NCBI GenBank assembly: GCA_029860345.1
Contig: JAOUBJ010000006.1
Coordinates: 62,001 to 126,000, forward strand
DNA length: 64,000 bases
Direction: 5' to 3'
Source of the DNA: Candidatus Zixiibacteriota bacterium
GTDB taxonomy: Bacteria; Zixibacteria; MSB-5A5; GN15; FEB-12
A model generated the notes under the pieces. It was given only the letters and a program-made list of their open reading frames with translations. It searched no databases and was not told the origin of the DNA. Within the stretch, counting starts at the first letter, position 1. Each line of letters begins with the position of its first letter. This document shows positions 46,273 through 54,544 of this stretch, one piece after another. The position numbers and the translations under genes are program-made.

Positions 46273-47235
46273 TCAGCTTTTCAACCCGGCCGCAGCCGCA
46301 CCCAAAAGAGCGGTCTCTTTTTCGAGAATGACGCCAACCGGCATCTCGGAAAGCAAAGACCCCATCTTCCCTTTTTTGACAAACCTGCTCATGAACCGCC
46401 CCTGATCCAGATGGGTCGCAATCTGTGGGGCGATAGAACCGCACAGGTAGACGCCACCGGTTGTCATGCCGCACAGGGCCAGGTTGGCCGCCTCAGAAGC
46501 GTAGCTGTCGACAAGCATGTCAAGCGTCTTCACCGCGACGTCATCGGCATCGGCCAGGGCCTTTTCAATAATGGCAGCCGGTTTGTCGCGCGCCTTTTTG
46601 AACCAGTCACCGGTCACCATGCGATCGTGTTCGATCAAGAACCGGTAGATCGTTTCAAGGCCGGGCAAACTGACCACATCCTCCACCTCGACATAGCCGC
46701 GATGAGCATAGATGTACTCCCACAGCTCCGCCTCCAGTTGGCTACCGGGCGCGAAATCGGCATGGCCGCCCTCGGATGCATACGGCGTGTAGGTGCGACC
46801 ATCGAACGATATCAAAGCCTCGCCCAACCCGGTTCCGGCCGCCACCATACCTATATTCCCCTGACCTTTGCCGGCCCCTTCATTAATAGTGTAGAAGCTG
46901 TCATCTTTCAAAAGAAAGAGACCGTGGGCCGTGGCTTCCAGATCGTTTATCAACCGCACCTGTTTGAAGCCGAACTCCCCGGCGATGTCCGCCGTATCCA
47001 GGCGCCAGGGGATGTTGGTGGCCGTGACGGCATTGTTGATTACGGGACCGGCTACACCGAAACAGGCGGCGGCGCTGTCTGAATGAACGCGCTTTCGGTA
47101 GAGTTTGAGAATCGACGAAAAGTCGGAGAAGTCGCAGTTGTCGAAACTCATCCGGTCAAGCAGATGCAGTTCCCCCTTGCGTTGGGTGGCGCGGGCCAGC
47201 TTGACCTGGGTGGCCGTGATGTATCCGGCTATCAT
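46273..47235 (-). CDS. Glucokinase-like protein with altered phosphate-binding loop
   Basis: 320 residues, the length of bacterial Glk. The catalytic core is present: GVAGPVINNAVTATNIPW, the catalytic aspartate in LINDLEATAHGL, phosphate-2 GMVAAGTGLGEALI, and the sugar-binding YASEGGHADFAP. The N-terminal ATP phosphate-1 motif, normally GDIGGT followed by N or K, reads GYITAT. Both the acidic residue and the double glycine are lost, although the rest of the gene is intact and collinear. It could be a glucokinase with altered ATP handling or a non-catalytic glucose sensor. Same run as rpe and thiN. Confidence 0.82.
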   Translation of the reverse strand: MIAGYITATQVKLARATQRKGELHLLDRMSFDNCDFSDFSSILKLYRKRVHSDSAAACFGVAGPVINNAVTATNIPWRLDTADIAGEFGFKQVRLINDLEATAHGLFLLKDDSFYTINEGAGKGQGNIGMVAAGTGLGEALISFDGRTYTPYASEGGHADFAPGSQLEAELWEYIYAHRGYVEVEDVVSLPGLETIYRFLIEHDRMVTGDWFKKARDKPAAIIEKALADADDVAVKTLDMLVDSYASEAANLALCGMTTGGVYLCGSIAPQIATHLDQGRFMSRFVKKGKMGSLLSEMPVGVILEKETALLGAAAAGLKS

Positions 47236-47337
47236 TGTATGTTATACGTAAGTTTCATCTCAACCGATCCGAGGCCAGCATACGTTGGGGCAAGAAAGAT
47301 AGCAAGAGGAAAGTGGGGCTAAACCGGATTGATATGA

Positions 47338-47985
47338 CTACAATTCATGCACCAACTCGGCCAGCCCGGCGCGGTCGGTGGCCTTGAAAAAAGCCGATCC
47401 CATCACCAGAATATCAGCACCGGCGGAGACAACGTCGGCGGCATTGCTGCTGTCGACACCACCATCGACCATGATCTCTGTTGGCAGGTTGTTCTTGTCT
47501 ATGTGCGCGCGTGCTGCCTTGATCGTGTCAAGAGCGGACGGGATAAAACTCTGCCCACCGAAACCGGGAAAGACCGACATCACCAGCAACAGATCAAAGG
47601 CATGCAGATACGGCAGAACCTGGTCGGCCGTCGCATCCGGGTTAAGCGAGATACCTGCCTTGATCCCCAGCGCATGAATCTGTTCGGCCAACGGTTCCGG
47701 CTGGGGATGTACCTCGATGTGAAAAGTGATAGCATCGGCGCCCGCTTTGGCGAACGGCTCGAAGTATTTCTCAGGCTGGGACAACATCAGGTGGACATCC
47801 AGATGCAGATCGGTCAGCTTGTCGATAGTGCCTACGATACCGGGTCCGAACGAGATGTTCGGCACGAAGTGGCCGTCCATGATGTCCAGATGGAGCAGGT
47901 CGGCAGAGGCTTGTTCACAGCTTTTGATTTCGTCGCCGAGCCGTGCAAAGTCGGCGCCCAAAACTGATGGCGCGAGCTTAATCAT
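47338..47985 (-). CDS. rpe: Ribulose-phosphate 3-epimerase
   Basis: 215 residues from ATG 47985, the normal length; the open frame extends 23 codons further but those residues match nothing in the family. It interconverts ribulose 5-phosphate and xylulose 5-phosphate. Motifs are MIKLAPSVLGADFARL, LLHLDIMDGHFVPNISFGP with metal ligands, and VMSVFPGFGGQSFIP followed by IMVDGGVDSSNAADV with the catalytic aspartate. The ribosome site is weak. Upstream of glk (102 bases) and thiN on the same strand. Confidence 0.92.
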   Translation of the reverse strand: MIKLAPSVLGADFARLGDEIKSCEQASADLLHLDIMDGHFVPNISFGPGIVGTIDKLTDLHLDVHLMLSQPEKYFEPFAKAGADAITFHIEVHPQPEPLAEQIHALGIKAGISLNPDATADQVLPYLHAFDLLLVMSVFPGFGGQSFIPSALDTIKAARAHIDKNNLPTEIMVDGGVDSSNAADVVSAGADILVMGSAFFKATDRAGLAELVHEL

Positions 47986-48054
47986 GCGGCCAAGGTCGGG
48001 GTTCGTTCGAAGATTGGCAATGAAAAACCTGACTGCGTTCCCCCGGTGGCCCAT

Positions 48055-48438
48055 CCGCTACGGCGGGTGGAAATGGGTTCGTTTTGGTGATAAATCACTT
48101 TCTCGAGCTTCGCGCGTTGCCTATGTCAGACATCGCTTTAGCCAGCTCCGGCTTGTTATTTGAAATGGGTTTGTTCTCCGTATTTTTAAGTTTGCAAAAT
48201 GGAATCGATAGTGAGTCTGAAACGGGCATGGTAAAGTGGTGATAAATGCGGATATCTGTTTTGCTTCAGTAGTCATTGGTTGCTCCTTTACCAAAGGGAC
48301 CGGAGTCTCATTTTGCGTTGATGTTGGATTGCTTATGTATGGGTCCATTCAGCCCGAAGAACCCACCTGCCGCAAGGCTCAGGTGGGGTACCGAAGAAAG
48401 AGCGTGCTACTGAACTAACGTGTGTTAACGGGTTGGAT
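48055..48438. other. Intergenic region, possible 51-codon frame
   Basis: Mostly non-coding. On the minus strand an ATG at 48276, six bases after AAAGGAG, opens a 51-codon frame to 48121 whose product (MTTEAKQISAFITTLPCPFQ, then a basic end) matches nothing I know. The good ribosome site is the only support. 48360-48386 is a CCCACCTG/CAGGTGGG hairpin. The 48062-48100 part repeats a GTGATAAATCACTTTC sequence also seen near 50500 and 50620. Confidence 0.3.
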
Positions 48439-48858
48439 CTACTCGAATGGCTCTGTTCTACTTCCACCCATACCACCCATGAGACCAAGCATCGTACCAA
48501 GCCCCCCAGAGATGAGGCCAGACGCCGCCACTGGCTGGGCGCTGAAAATAAGAGTATATATTCCACCCATGAAGGCGGCAACGGCGGCTGTGATCACAAT
48601 GTACATCACCCGGTGCTCGTGGACCTGCTGCCTCTTATGCGAGTCTACGGTCGCTACTATCCGCTGTTTCTTTTCGTCTGTCCTGTTTTCGAAATGTTTG
48701 GCAACAAGATCACTGATCCTATTCAGCGATTGAAAAATACCTTTGATGGGGTCCACTTCCTCAATGATCTCTACGGGTGACTCAGAAACCACTGCTCCCT
48801 TGTTTTGTTCACTCCCACTGGGATCATCTGGGTCTTTTGGACTGTTAGTATTACTCAT
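48439..48858 (-). CDS. Small membrane protein of unknown function
   Basis: 139 residues with AGGAGGTGTC before the ATG. The first 60 residues are hydrophilic (Pro, Asp, Ser, Glu-rich) and lead into VDPIKGIFQSLNRISDLVAKHFENRTDEKKQRI, a probable amphipathic coil. Two hydrophobic segments follow (VMYIVITAAVAAFMGGIYTLIF and VAASGLISGGLGTMLGLMGGMGG). The domain order resembles small inner-membrane proteins of the DUF2335 kind, but I cannot confirm it. Base composition and codon use are more AT-rich than the neighbours, and 48860-49140 upstream is strongly AT-rich, suggesting acquired DNA. Confidence 0.6.
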   Translation of the reverse strand: MSNTNSPKDPDDPSGSEQNKGAVVSESPVEIIEEVDPIKGIFQSLNRISDLVAKHFENRTDEKKQRIVATVDSHKRQQVHEHRVMYIVITAAVAAFMGGIYTLIFSAQPVAASGLISGGLGTMLGLMGGMGGSRTEPFE

Positions 48859-49175
48859 GACACCTCCTTATGTCCGATTCTCTCAGTATACACTCACTGT
48901 ACGTCATCAGCACCGCTCTTGCTTTTGTAGCTTGAATCAATTTACGGAAATTTCGAAGACACACAAAAAAAATTGTTCAGATAATACAAGTAAATACTAT
49001 TATACTCCATGGGCATTGTCTGAATAGCCTCCTGAACGTAGCGCGTCTTCCATTTTCACCAATCTGTTACGTACACCTCTTTCCAACAATTTCCTAACAA
49101 AACTAGCCAAAACACCCCAAAACAAGAAGATACACCAGACACTGTGTTTCCTGTTTTTAATTGTGAGATGGACCT
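48859..49175. other. AT-rich intergenic region
   Basis: The stretch is markedly richer in A and T than the rest of the window, with A-runs near 48965-48975 and 49090-49125. It holds no frame with support. It probably contains the promoter of the small membrane protein and perhaps marks a junction of acquired DNA. No direct repeats or integrase remnants are visible. Confidence 0.45.
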
Positions 49176-50156
49176 TCAATCTTGTTTCGGGGCATTCCCC
49201 AGCACAATTCTCGCATTGCGTATTAGGCCGTCGAGTTTCGGACGGGTTAACGGCGTACCGGCGGTCAGTTCCAAAAACGATTCGTTGCCCTCAAGCGCGA
49301 CTATCCGCTTACAGTCGATAAACTCCCCCACGCCGTGAGGCGGCAGCAATTCCTCGTGCGGTGTCGGGATCGCACGCTTCTGGTTGAACGGGCAGACTTC
49401 CTGACAGATGTCGCACCCGAACAGGAGATCGCCATGCAAAGAAGCGAGATCGTCCGGAATGTCGCCGCGATGTTCGATCGTCAGATACGAGATGCAGCGT
49501 CTGGAATCTACCACGCCGTCACCGACTATAGCGCCGGTCGGGCAGGCATCAATACATCGCGTACACTTGCCGCATCGTCCGTGGAGGTTGTCCGGCACTG
49601 TGTCGCCCTCCAACTCAATCGAAGTAACGATTTCAGCCAGAAAGAACCATGACCCGAACTCCCGGTTGATCAGCATACTGTTCTTGCCGATGAACCCCAT
49701 GCCTGCTTTCTCGGCGTAGGCTCGTTCGAGGAATGGTCCGTAGTCGACCCACCATTTAAAGCGAGCCTCTGCCTCATTCTGCACGACAGCGTCGCGGTTG
49801 ATCGCTGCCTCGATACGTGCTATAAACGCCTTGATCTTCCGCGCTACCACTTTGTGGTAGTCCCGCCCACGAGCGTACCGAGAGACGCGAGCGTGTCCCT
49901 TTGGTGTCGGCTCTGAGTTCTCTTGATAGTAGTTCAAGCCTAACATGATGACCGAGCGCACGCCATCCATCAAGTGTGTGGGGTCACTCCGTCGCTCCTT
50001 CGATGCGGCCATCCAGGCCATGTCGCCGTGATACCCCTGTTCAAGCCACTGTCGATAGCGCTCGGTGGCGTGCGGGATCTGTTCAGGCGACGTAACTGCA
50101 CACAGATCGAATCCTGAGGCTTGGGCCAGTCTTTTGATTTCATCGGCGGTGATCAT
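49176..50156 (-). CDS. queG: Epoxyqueuosine reductase
   Basis: 326 residues. It is the last step of queuosine tRNA modification, a cobalamin and 4Fe-4S enzyme. N-terminal DUF1730 part: ATERYRQWLEQGYHGDMAWMA and SVIMLGLNYY. Middle: VDYGPFLERAYAEKAGMGFIGKN with the conserved catalytic aspartate. Two ferredoxin clusters: CGKCTRCIDACPTGAI, with the extra Cys in RRCISYLTIEHRG, and CDICQEVCPFNQ. The typical C-terminal HEAT-repeat extension is missing, which is common in short forms. Stand-alone on the minus strand. Confidence 0.94.
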   Translation of the reverse strand: MITADEIKRLAQASGFDLCAVTSPEQIPHATERYRQWLEQGYHGDMAWMAASKERRSDPTHLMDGVRSVIMLGLNYYQENSEPTPKGHARVSRYARGRDYHKVVARKIKAFIARIEAAINRDAVVQNEAEARFKWWVDYGPFLERAYAEKAGMGFIGKNSMLINREFGSWFFLAEIVTSIELEGDTVPDNLHGRCGKCTRCIDACPTGAIVGDGVVDSRRCISYLTIEHRGDIPDDLASLHGDLLFGCDICQEVCPFNQKRAIPTPHEELLPPHGVGEFIDCKRIVALEGNESFLELTAGTPLTRPKLDGLIRNARIVLGNAPKQD

Positions 50157-50684
50157 GTTGCGATAATGATAGAAGCGGTTTGCGGCCCAGTCAAATGAAT
50201 AGTGGCAGGGTCAAGCCCTGTCTCTCGCGCTTCGCGCACGAATGTCATGCTGAGCGCAGTCGAAGCATGAGCGTACTCTCTCTGACACCCCACCTGAAGC
50301 GTCACGCATAAGACCCGTTTATGGGCAGGTGGGCTCATTACGTGAAGATGTGAATCCCACCCGGCGCAAAGCCTCGTCGCGAACAAACCCCCATCCGGGT
50401 GGCCGCCTCAATTCTTCTTTGGGGCGGCGGGCAAGAAACACCCCCAAACCGAGTTTGAGGGTGCCACCCAGTCGCTCAAGGTGAGGTTGCAAACTAGAAA
50501 GCGATTTATCGCCGCGTAGCGCGAAAGAGTGATTTATCACCTGGTTGCTAGGTCAATGGAATAGTTGGGTGCTGCTGCTTCACCCTTCGACTCCGCTCAG
50601 GGTGAGGCTGCAAACTGGAAAGTGATTTATCACCCCGTACTCGGCGCTTGCTTTTTTCGGGCCGTGGCTGTTTCTTAGTGCCCT
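50157..50684. repeat. Repeat-filled intergenic region
   Basis: No gene between divergent queG and the TPR gene. 50246-50269: CTTCGACTGCGCTC hairpin, inverse. 50325-50365: GGTGGG/CCCACC arms. 50397-50469: inverted copy of the GGGTGGC/GCCACCC element of 6706-6790. 50478-50512 and 50599-50634: two similar 35-base segments (GTGAGGTTGCAAACT, then GATTTATC). 50581-50604: another hairpin of the CTTCGACTCCGCTC family. Promoters of both genes must lie here, but the repeats hide them. Confidence 0.75.
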
Positions 50685-51320
50685 ATGTTCAGACCATTCG
50701 ATGAACCAGCCGACCAAACCGCTCAACATCTCGCCTCAAGCGGTTATTGGCCCGCCTCTGCCGCTGTCTATCTGGCTGAGGGGAAGTATTCGCGTGCTGT
50801 AGAGGTATGTAAGGCCAATCTGGCCGAGCAGCCGGACCTGATTTCGGGACGGTTGATTCTGGCCAAGGCGCTTTTGAAAGCCGGTCAGATCGAGTCGGCG
50901 GCAGTTCAGTTTTCTCAGGTGCTGTCGCGAGATGCCGACAACCTGGTGGCCCTGAAGTATCTCGGTGATATCAAGTTCGCGGAGGGAGACTCTGCAGGCG
51001 CGATGGCCTTGTATGGCCGAATTCTTGAGATAGACCCGGAGTGCCGTGGTATCCGAAGTTCACTTGAGCGTTCAACAACCGAGACAACTCGCACCATTAC
51101 GCTCAAACGCACGACCGAGTCCAAAGCCACCCAATCAACATCGGCCGGCACCCATGCAATTCCGTTTTTCACCGAGACAATCGGTGATCTTTACCTCAAG
51201 CAGGGCCACCCACGTCTGGCCGCCCAAGTGTTCCAGGCAATCACCCAACGCAACCCCAGTCCTCGTATCGCCGACAAACTGGCCGAGGCAGAACAACGCA
51301 TCTCAGAGAAGGACAATTAA
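50685..51320 (+). CDS. TPR-repeat protein, unknown function
   Basis: 211 residues with tetratricopeptide-like helices: YWPASAAVYLAEGKYSRAVEVCKANLAEQP, SGRLILAKALLKAGQIESAAVQFSQVLSRD, ALKYLGDIKFAEGDSAGAMALYGRILEIDP, and a further one near the C-terminus (TIGDLYLKQGHPRLAAQVFQAI). A Thr-rich linker is at about 125-155. No signal peptide or membrane segment, so probably cytosolic. It ends 1 base before the Xaa-Pro peptidase ATG, so the two are likely co-transcribed. Confidence 0.78.
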   Translation: MFRPFDEPADQTAQHLASSGYWPASAAVYLAEGKYSRAVEVCKANLAEQPDLISGRLILAKALLKAGQIESAAVQFSQVLSRDADNLVALKYLGDIKFAEGDSAGAMALYGRILEIDPECRGIRSSLERSTTETTRTITLKRTTESKATQSTSAGTHAIPFFTETIGDLYLKQGHPRLAAQVFQAITQRNPSPRIADKLAEAEQRISEKDN

Positions 51321-51321
51321 C

Positions 51322-52407
51322 ATGTCACAAAAGCGAATCGCCGCGCTCAGAAAACAATTCATGAAAGAAAACCTCGACGGCATGGTTGTTACACGCCTCG
51401 ATCACGTATTCTACCTGTGTGGCTATACCGGCTCCAACGGCCTTTTGGTCGTCACCAACAAAACCGCGACTTTCCTGACCGATTTTCGCTATACCGACCA
51501 GGCCAAGAAAGAAGTCCGCGGCGCGAAAGTTCATGTAATGTCCAAAGGCGACCTGGTGGCTTGTCTGCCTGAGTTTACACATTTGATGAAGAAGAACCTG
51601 AAACTTGGCGTGTCGGGTGAACATCTTTCGGTTTCGGGACAAGCTAAGCTGGCCTCTGCCCTTCCCAACTCGCTGATCGTATCGGCCGACTCCGTTTTGG
51701 CCGAGCTGGGCTGGGTCAAGGATGCTCATGAAATCAAACAGATCGCCAAAGCAGCCCAGATCGGCGATGTCGCTTGGGGGCGGGTACTCGGGTTGCTGAA
51801 ACCGGGTGTGCGAGAACGTGAGATTGCAGCCGAGCTTGAGTATCAAATGAAAATGCTCGGCTCGACCAAACCGGCCTTTGACAGCATTGTCGCCTCCGGC
51901 TACCGCTCGGCCATGCCGCACGGAGAAGCATCGGACAAGAAGATCGCCAAGGGTGATTTCGTGACTTTTGATTTTGGCGCCGTCGTCAACCGATATGTGT
52001 CGGATATGACTCGGACGGTCGTGGTCGGTAAAGCGACTGCTCGCCAGAAAAAGATCTACAATATTGTGCTTAAGGCACAGAAGGCGGGTGTTGCCAAAAT
52101 CAAGGCCGGGGTCAAAGCGCAAGCAATCGACGAGGCTTGCCGTAAGATCATCACCCGGGCCGGCTACGGTAAAGAGTTCGGGCACGGCACCGGACACGGC
52201 ATCGGAGTTTACTTTGACCCGATCCACTCAGGGCCCCGCCTGTCCACGATTTCTGATGATAAGTTAAAGGTCAACAACGTGATAACGGTCGAGCCCGGCA
52301 TCTATATCTCCGGCTGGGGGGGCGTGCGAATTGAAGATGACGTGGTAGTGACCCGCACCGGCGGTCGGGTGCTGACCGAGTCGCCAAAATACTTGTTGGA
52401 ACTGTAG
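51322..52407 (+). CDS. Xaa-Pro peptidase family protein (M24)
   Basis: 361 residues from ATG 51322; the open frame extends upstream into the TPR gene but has no start signal. M24 metallopeptidases cut dipeptides or N-terminal residues before proline. The N-terminal creatinase-like domain ends near 125. The metal-binding domain has VTFDFGAVVNRYVSDMTRTVVVG (two aspartates), FGHGTGHGIGVYFDP (His), NVITVEPGIYISGWGGVRIEDDVVVT (two glutamates). Length suits PepQ/YqhT-type enzymes. Follows the TPR gene and precedes accB. Confidence 0.9.
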   Translation: MSQKRIAALRKQFMKENLDGMVVTRLDHVFYLCGYTGSNGLLVVTNKTATFLTDFRYTDQAKKEVRGAKVHVMSKGDLVACLPEFTHLMKKNLKLGVSGEHLSVSGQAKLASALPNSLIVSADSVLAELGWVKDAHEIKQIAKAAQIGDVAWGRVLGLLKPGVREREIAAELEYQMKMLGSTKPAFDSIVASGYRSAMPHGEASDKKIAKGDFVTFDFGAVVNRYVSDMTRTVVVGKATARQKKIYNIVLKAQKAGVAKIKAGVKAQAIDEACRKIITRAGYGKEFGHGTGHGIGVYFDPIHSGPRLSTISDDKLKVNNVITVEPGIYISGWGGVRIEDDVVVTRTGGRVLTESPKYLLEL

Positions 52408-52498
52408 GGGCTTGAGATTATACTCTTTTGTCAGAGTAAGCAAAAAGAACTGTGGCTAAGTCCGCCCGACCGGGGCGGTTTGGTTGCTGAGGTGTTGG

Positions 52499-52999
52499 AT
52501 GAACACAAGTTTTATTAAGAAGCTCATCAAATTGGTCGAAGAATCTGATATAGGTTCGCTCGAAGTCTCCAGTTGGGGGCGACGGGTAAAGATAGTGCAC
52601 AAACTTGGGCACACCGACAACGGACATAGCGGCGAAACAGTTGTCCTCGCAAGCAGCCCGCCGCCCGCTCCGGCTCCGGTCGCAGCGCCGCCCCCAGTGG
52701 CGGCACCGGCACCGATTGAGGCAGCGGCCCCCCCGGCGCCGGCTGAGGACACCGGCAAATATGTCGAGGTCAAATCGCCTATGGTCGGCACCTTTTATGC
52801 CGCACCAGCGCCGGATGCTTCGTCTTATGTCTCGTTGAATGAAAAAATCGGTGTTGGCCAGGTCGTGTGCATCGTAGAGGCCATGAAACTGATGAATGAG
52901 ATCGAGTCCGAAGTTTCGGGAAGAGTTGTCAAGATATTGGTCGAGAACGCTCAACCGGTAGAGTTTGGGCAGGCCATGTTTCTGATCGATCCCGAATAG
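52499..52999 (+). CDS. accB: Acetyl-CoA carboxylase biotin carboxyl carrier protein
   Basis: 166 residues from ATG 52499, with GAGGTG four bases upstream. AccB carries biotin between biotin carboxylase and carboxyltransferase in fatty-acid synthesis. The C-terminal biotinyl domain has YVEVKSPMVGTFYAAPAPDA and the biotinylated lysine K130 in VEAMKLMNEIES. The middle is the usual Ala/Pro-rich flexible linker (about 58-90). accC lies 1.5 kb downstream with pilT between, a separation from the usual accBC pair. Confidence 0.93.
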   Translation: MNTSFIKKLIKLVEESDIGSLEVSSWGRRVKIVHKLGHTDNGHSGETVVLASSPPPAPAPVAAPPPVAAPAPIEAAAPPAPAEDTGKYVEVKSPMVGTFYAAPAPDASSYVSLNEKIGVGQVVCIVEAMKLMNEIESEVSGRVVKILVENAQPVEFGQAMFLIDPE

Positions 53000-53029
53000 C
53001 GGTCGCCGGTCGCCGGAAGGGACGCCAGT

Positions 53030-54190
53030 ATGAATCTCAAACAGATGCTGGTCGAGATGCTGAACCGTAAAGCATCCGACCTTCATATCAGGGTGGGCAA
53101 CCGACCGCATTTGCGGGTCAACGGAAAACTGGAACAGATCGCCACCGATCCGGTGACAATTGATCTTATGGACCAGATCGTGTCACAGATTCTGAACGAA
53201 AAACAGTTGGAGCGTTTCAACCGCAAGCGTGAAATGGACCTGGCCCTCTCGGTGGCCAAACTGGGACGTTTCCGGATAAACCTGTTTCGTCAGCGCGGCA
53301 CCTCGGGCGTGGCCATTCGCGCCGTAAACACTCAGGTACCCGGATTCGAAGAACTCAACCTGCCCCCGGTCATAAAAAAACTGGCCGCCGAACAACGCGG
53401 GCTGATAGTCCTCACCGGCACCACCGGTTCCGGCAAGTCGACCACCCTGGCTTCCATGATCGAGCACATGAATTCAAATCGTAATTGCAATATCCTCACT
53501 GTCGAAGACCCGATAGAGTATATCTACCGCGATAAGAAATCGATAATCGGTCAACGCGAAGTGGGCGGCGACACCGACACTTTCGCCTCGGCCTTGCGTC
53601 ATGCTTTCCGTCAGGACCCGGATGTGATTCTAATCGGTGAGGTGCGTGATCTGGAGACCATGTCAATCGCGCTTACCGCCGCCGACACCGGTCACCTGGT
53701 TCTGACCTCGCTGCATACACTCAATGTGGTGGAGACAGTGACGCGTATCATATCGTTCTTCCCGCCCCATCAACACCAGCAGATTCGCCTCCTGCTCGGT
53801 GGTACGCTCAAGTCTATCGTTTGCCAGAGACTGCTTGCCCGATCCGACATGCCGGGCCGGGTACCGGCTTTGGAAATCCTGATCAACACCGGCGCCATCC
53901 GCGAGTGCATTCTTGATCCGGAGAAAACCTCCGACTTTCCCGAACTGATGGAGCAAGGCGGCGTCCAGTATGGCATGCAGACTTTCGATCAGTCTATCAT
54001 GGGTCTTTATAAACAAGGGATGATCTCGTTCGAAGAAGCGATGATACAGGCTACTAACCCGGACGATTTCGACCTACGTGTCCGTGGCGTCACCGGTACG
54101 TCCGACCGTTGGGGAAGCGACGATCAGCAGGACGCCCCCGCCGAGGAGTCTTCATCCACCGATCTCGGCGGAGAATTCACTAAGTACTAG
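53030..54190 (+). CDS. pilT: Type IV pilus retraction ATPase PilT
   Basis: 386 residues, slightly longer than usual. It depolymerises type IV pili for twitching motility. Signature parts: MLNRKASDLHIRVGNRPHLRVNG; Walker A GTTGSGKSTTLAS; Asp box VEDPIEYIY; Walker B DPDVILIGEVRD; His box GHLVLTSLHT; and LARSDMPGRVPALEI. The C-terminal 40 residues (acidic, Ser-rich) follow TNPDDF. No other pil gene is in the window. It starts 30 bases after accB and the only other link to accC is position. Confidence 0.92.
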   Translation: MNLKQMLVEMLNRKASDLHIRVGNRPHLRVNGKLEQIATDPVTIDLMDQIVSQILNEKQLERFNRKREMDLALSVAKLGRFRINLFRQRGTSGVAIRAVNTQVPGFEELNLPPVIKKLAAEQRGLIVLTGTTGSGKSTTLASMIEHMNSNRNCNILTVEDPIEYIYRDKKSIIGQREVGGDTDTFASALRHAFRQDPDVILIGEVRDLETMSIALTAADTGHLVLTSLHTLNVVETVTRIISFFPPHQHQQIRLLLGGTLKSIVCQRLLARSDMPGRVPALEILINTGAIRECILDPEKTSDFPELMEQGGVQYGMQTFDQSIMGLYKQGMISFEEAMIQATNPDDFDLRVRGVTGTSDRWGSDDQQDAPAEESSSTDLGGEFTKY

Positions 54191-54544
54191 TCGCGCATAT
54201 AGCGTGCAAAGTTGCGGCAGGTCTTGTCCCGCTCTGGCGGGATGTGACCTGCCGCTTTCGTTTGGCTTTTCCAGGGGGGCGGGTCCGTCTTCGCCTGCGC
54301 GCCGCGGCGTGAACCCGCCAAAACGTCAGGTCTTCAAGATAAGAGAGACCCGACCTGCAGCGACCACCGCCCCAAACAGGGTTTGAGACGGCCACCCGAC
54401 GTTTGTTGTTATGTAAGCAGCTTTGTTGGGCGGGTCCTCCGCGCCTTAATTCTAGTTGTACCAAACCCCACTTTAGCGTATATTGATAAACTGTATAATG
54501 GCAGGGATTGTCCTGCCGTGACTGTTAATGGAGAGTGTTTTAGT
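54191..54544. repeat. Intergenic region with three repeats
   Basis: 54214-54255: ten-base arms GCGGCAGGTC/GACCTGCCGC around an inner CCCGC/GCGGG hairpin, followed by TTTCGTTT; it may terminate the pilT transcript. 54281-54319: GGCGGGTCCG...GTGAACCCGCC repeat. 54367-54399: half copy of the GGGTGGC element. Upstream of accC, near 54475-54505, an AT-rich part (TATTGATAAACTGTATAATG) may contain its promoter. Confidence 0.7.

Noticed and set aside
51046-51321. N-terminal extension of the Xaa-Pro peptidase
   Set aside because: It reads through the TPR gene in another frame; the family starts at about MSQKRIAALR.
54191-54544. Small gene before accC, from the long open frame
   Set aside because: The frame upstream of TTG 54545 is built of repeats and AT-rich DNA, and AccC proteins begin at [11 protein letters not shown].
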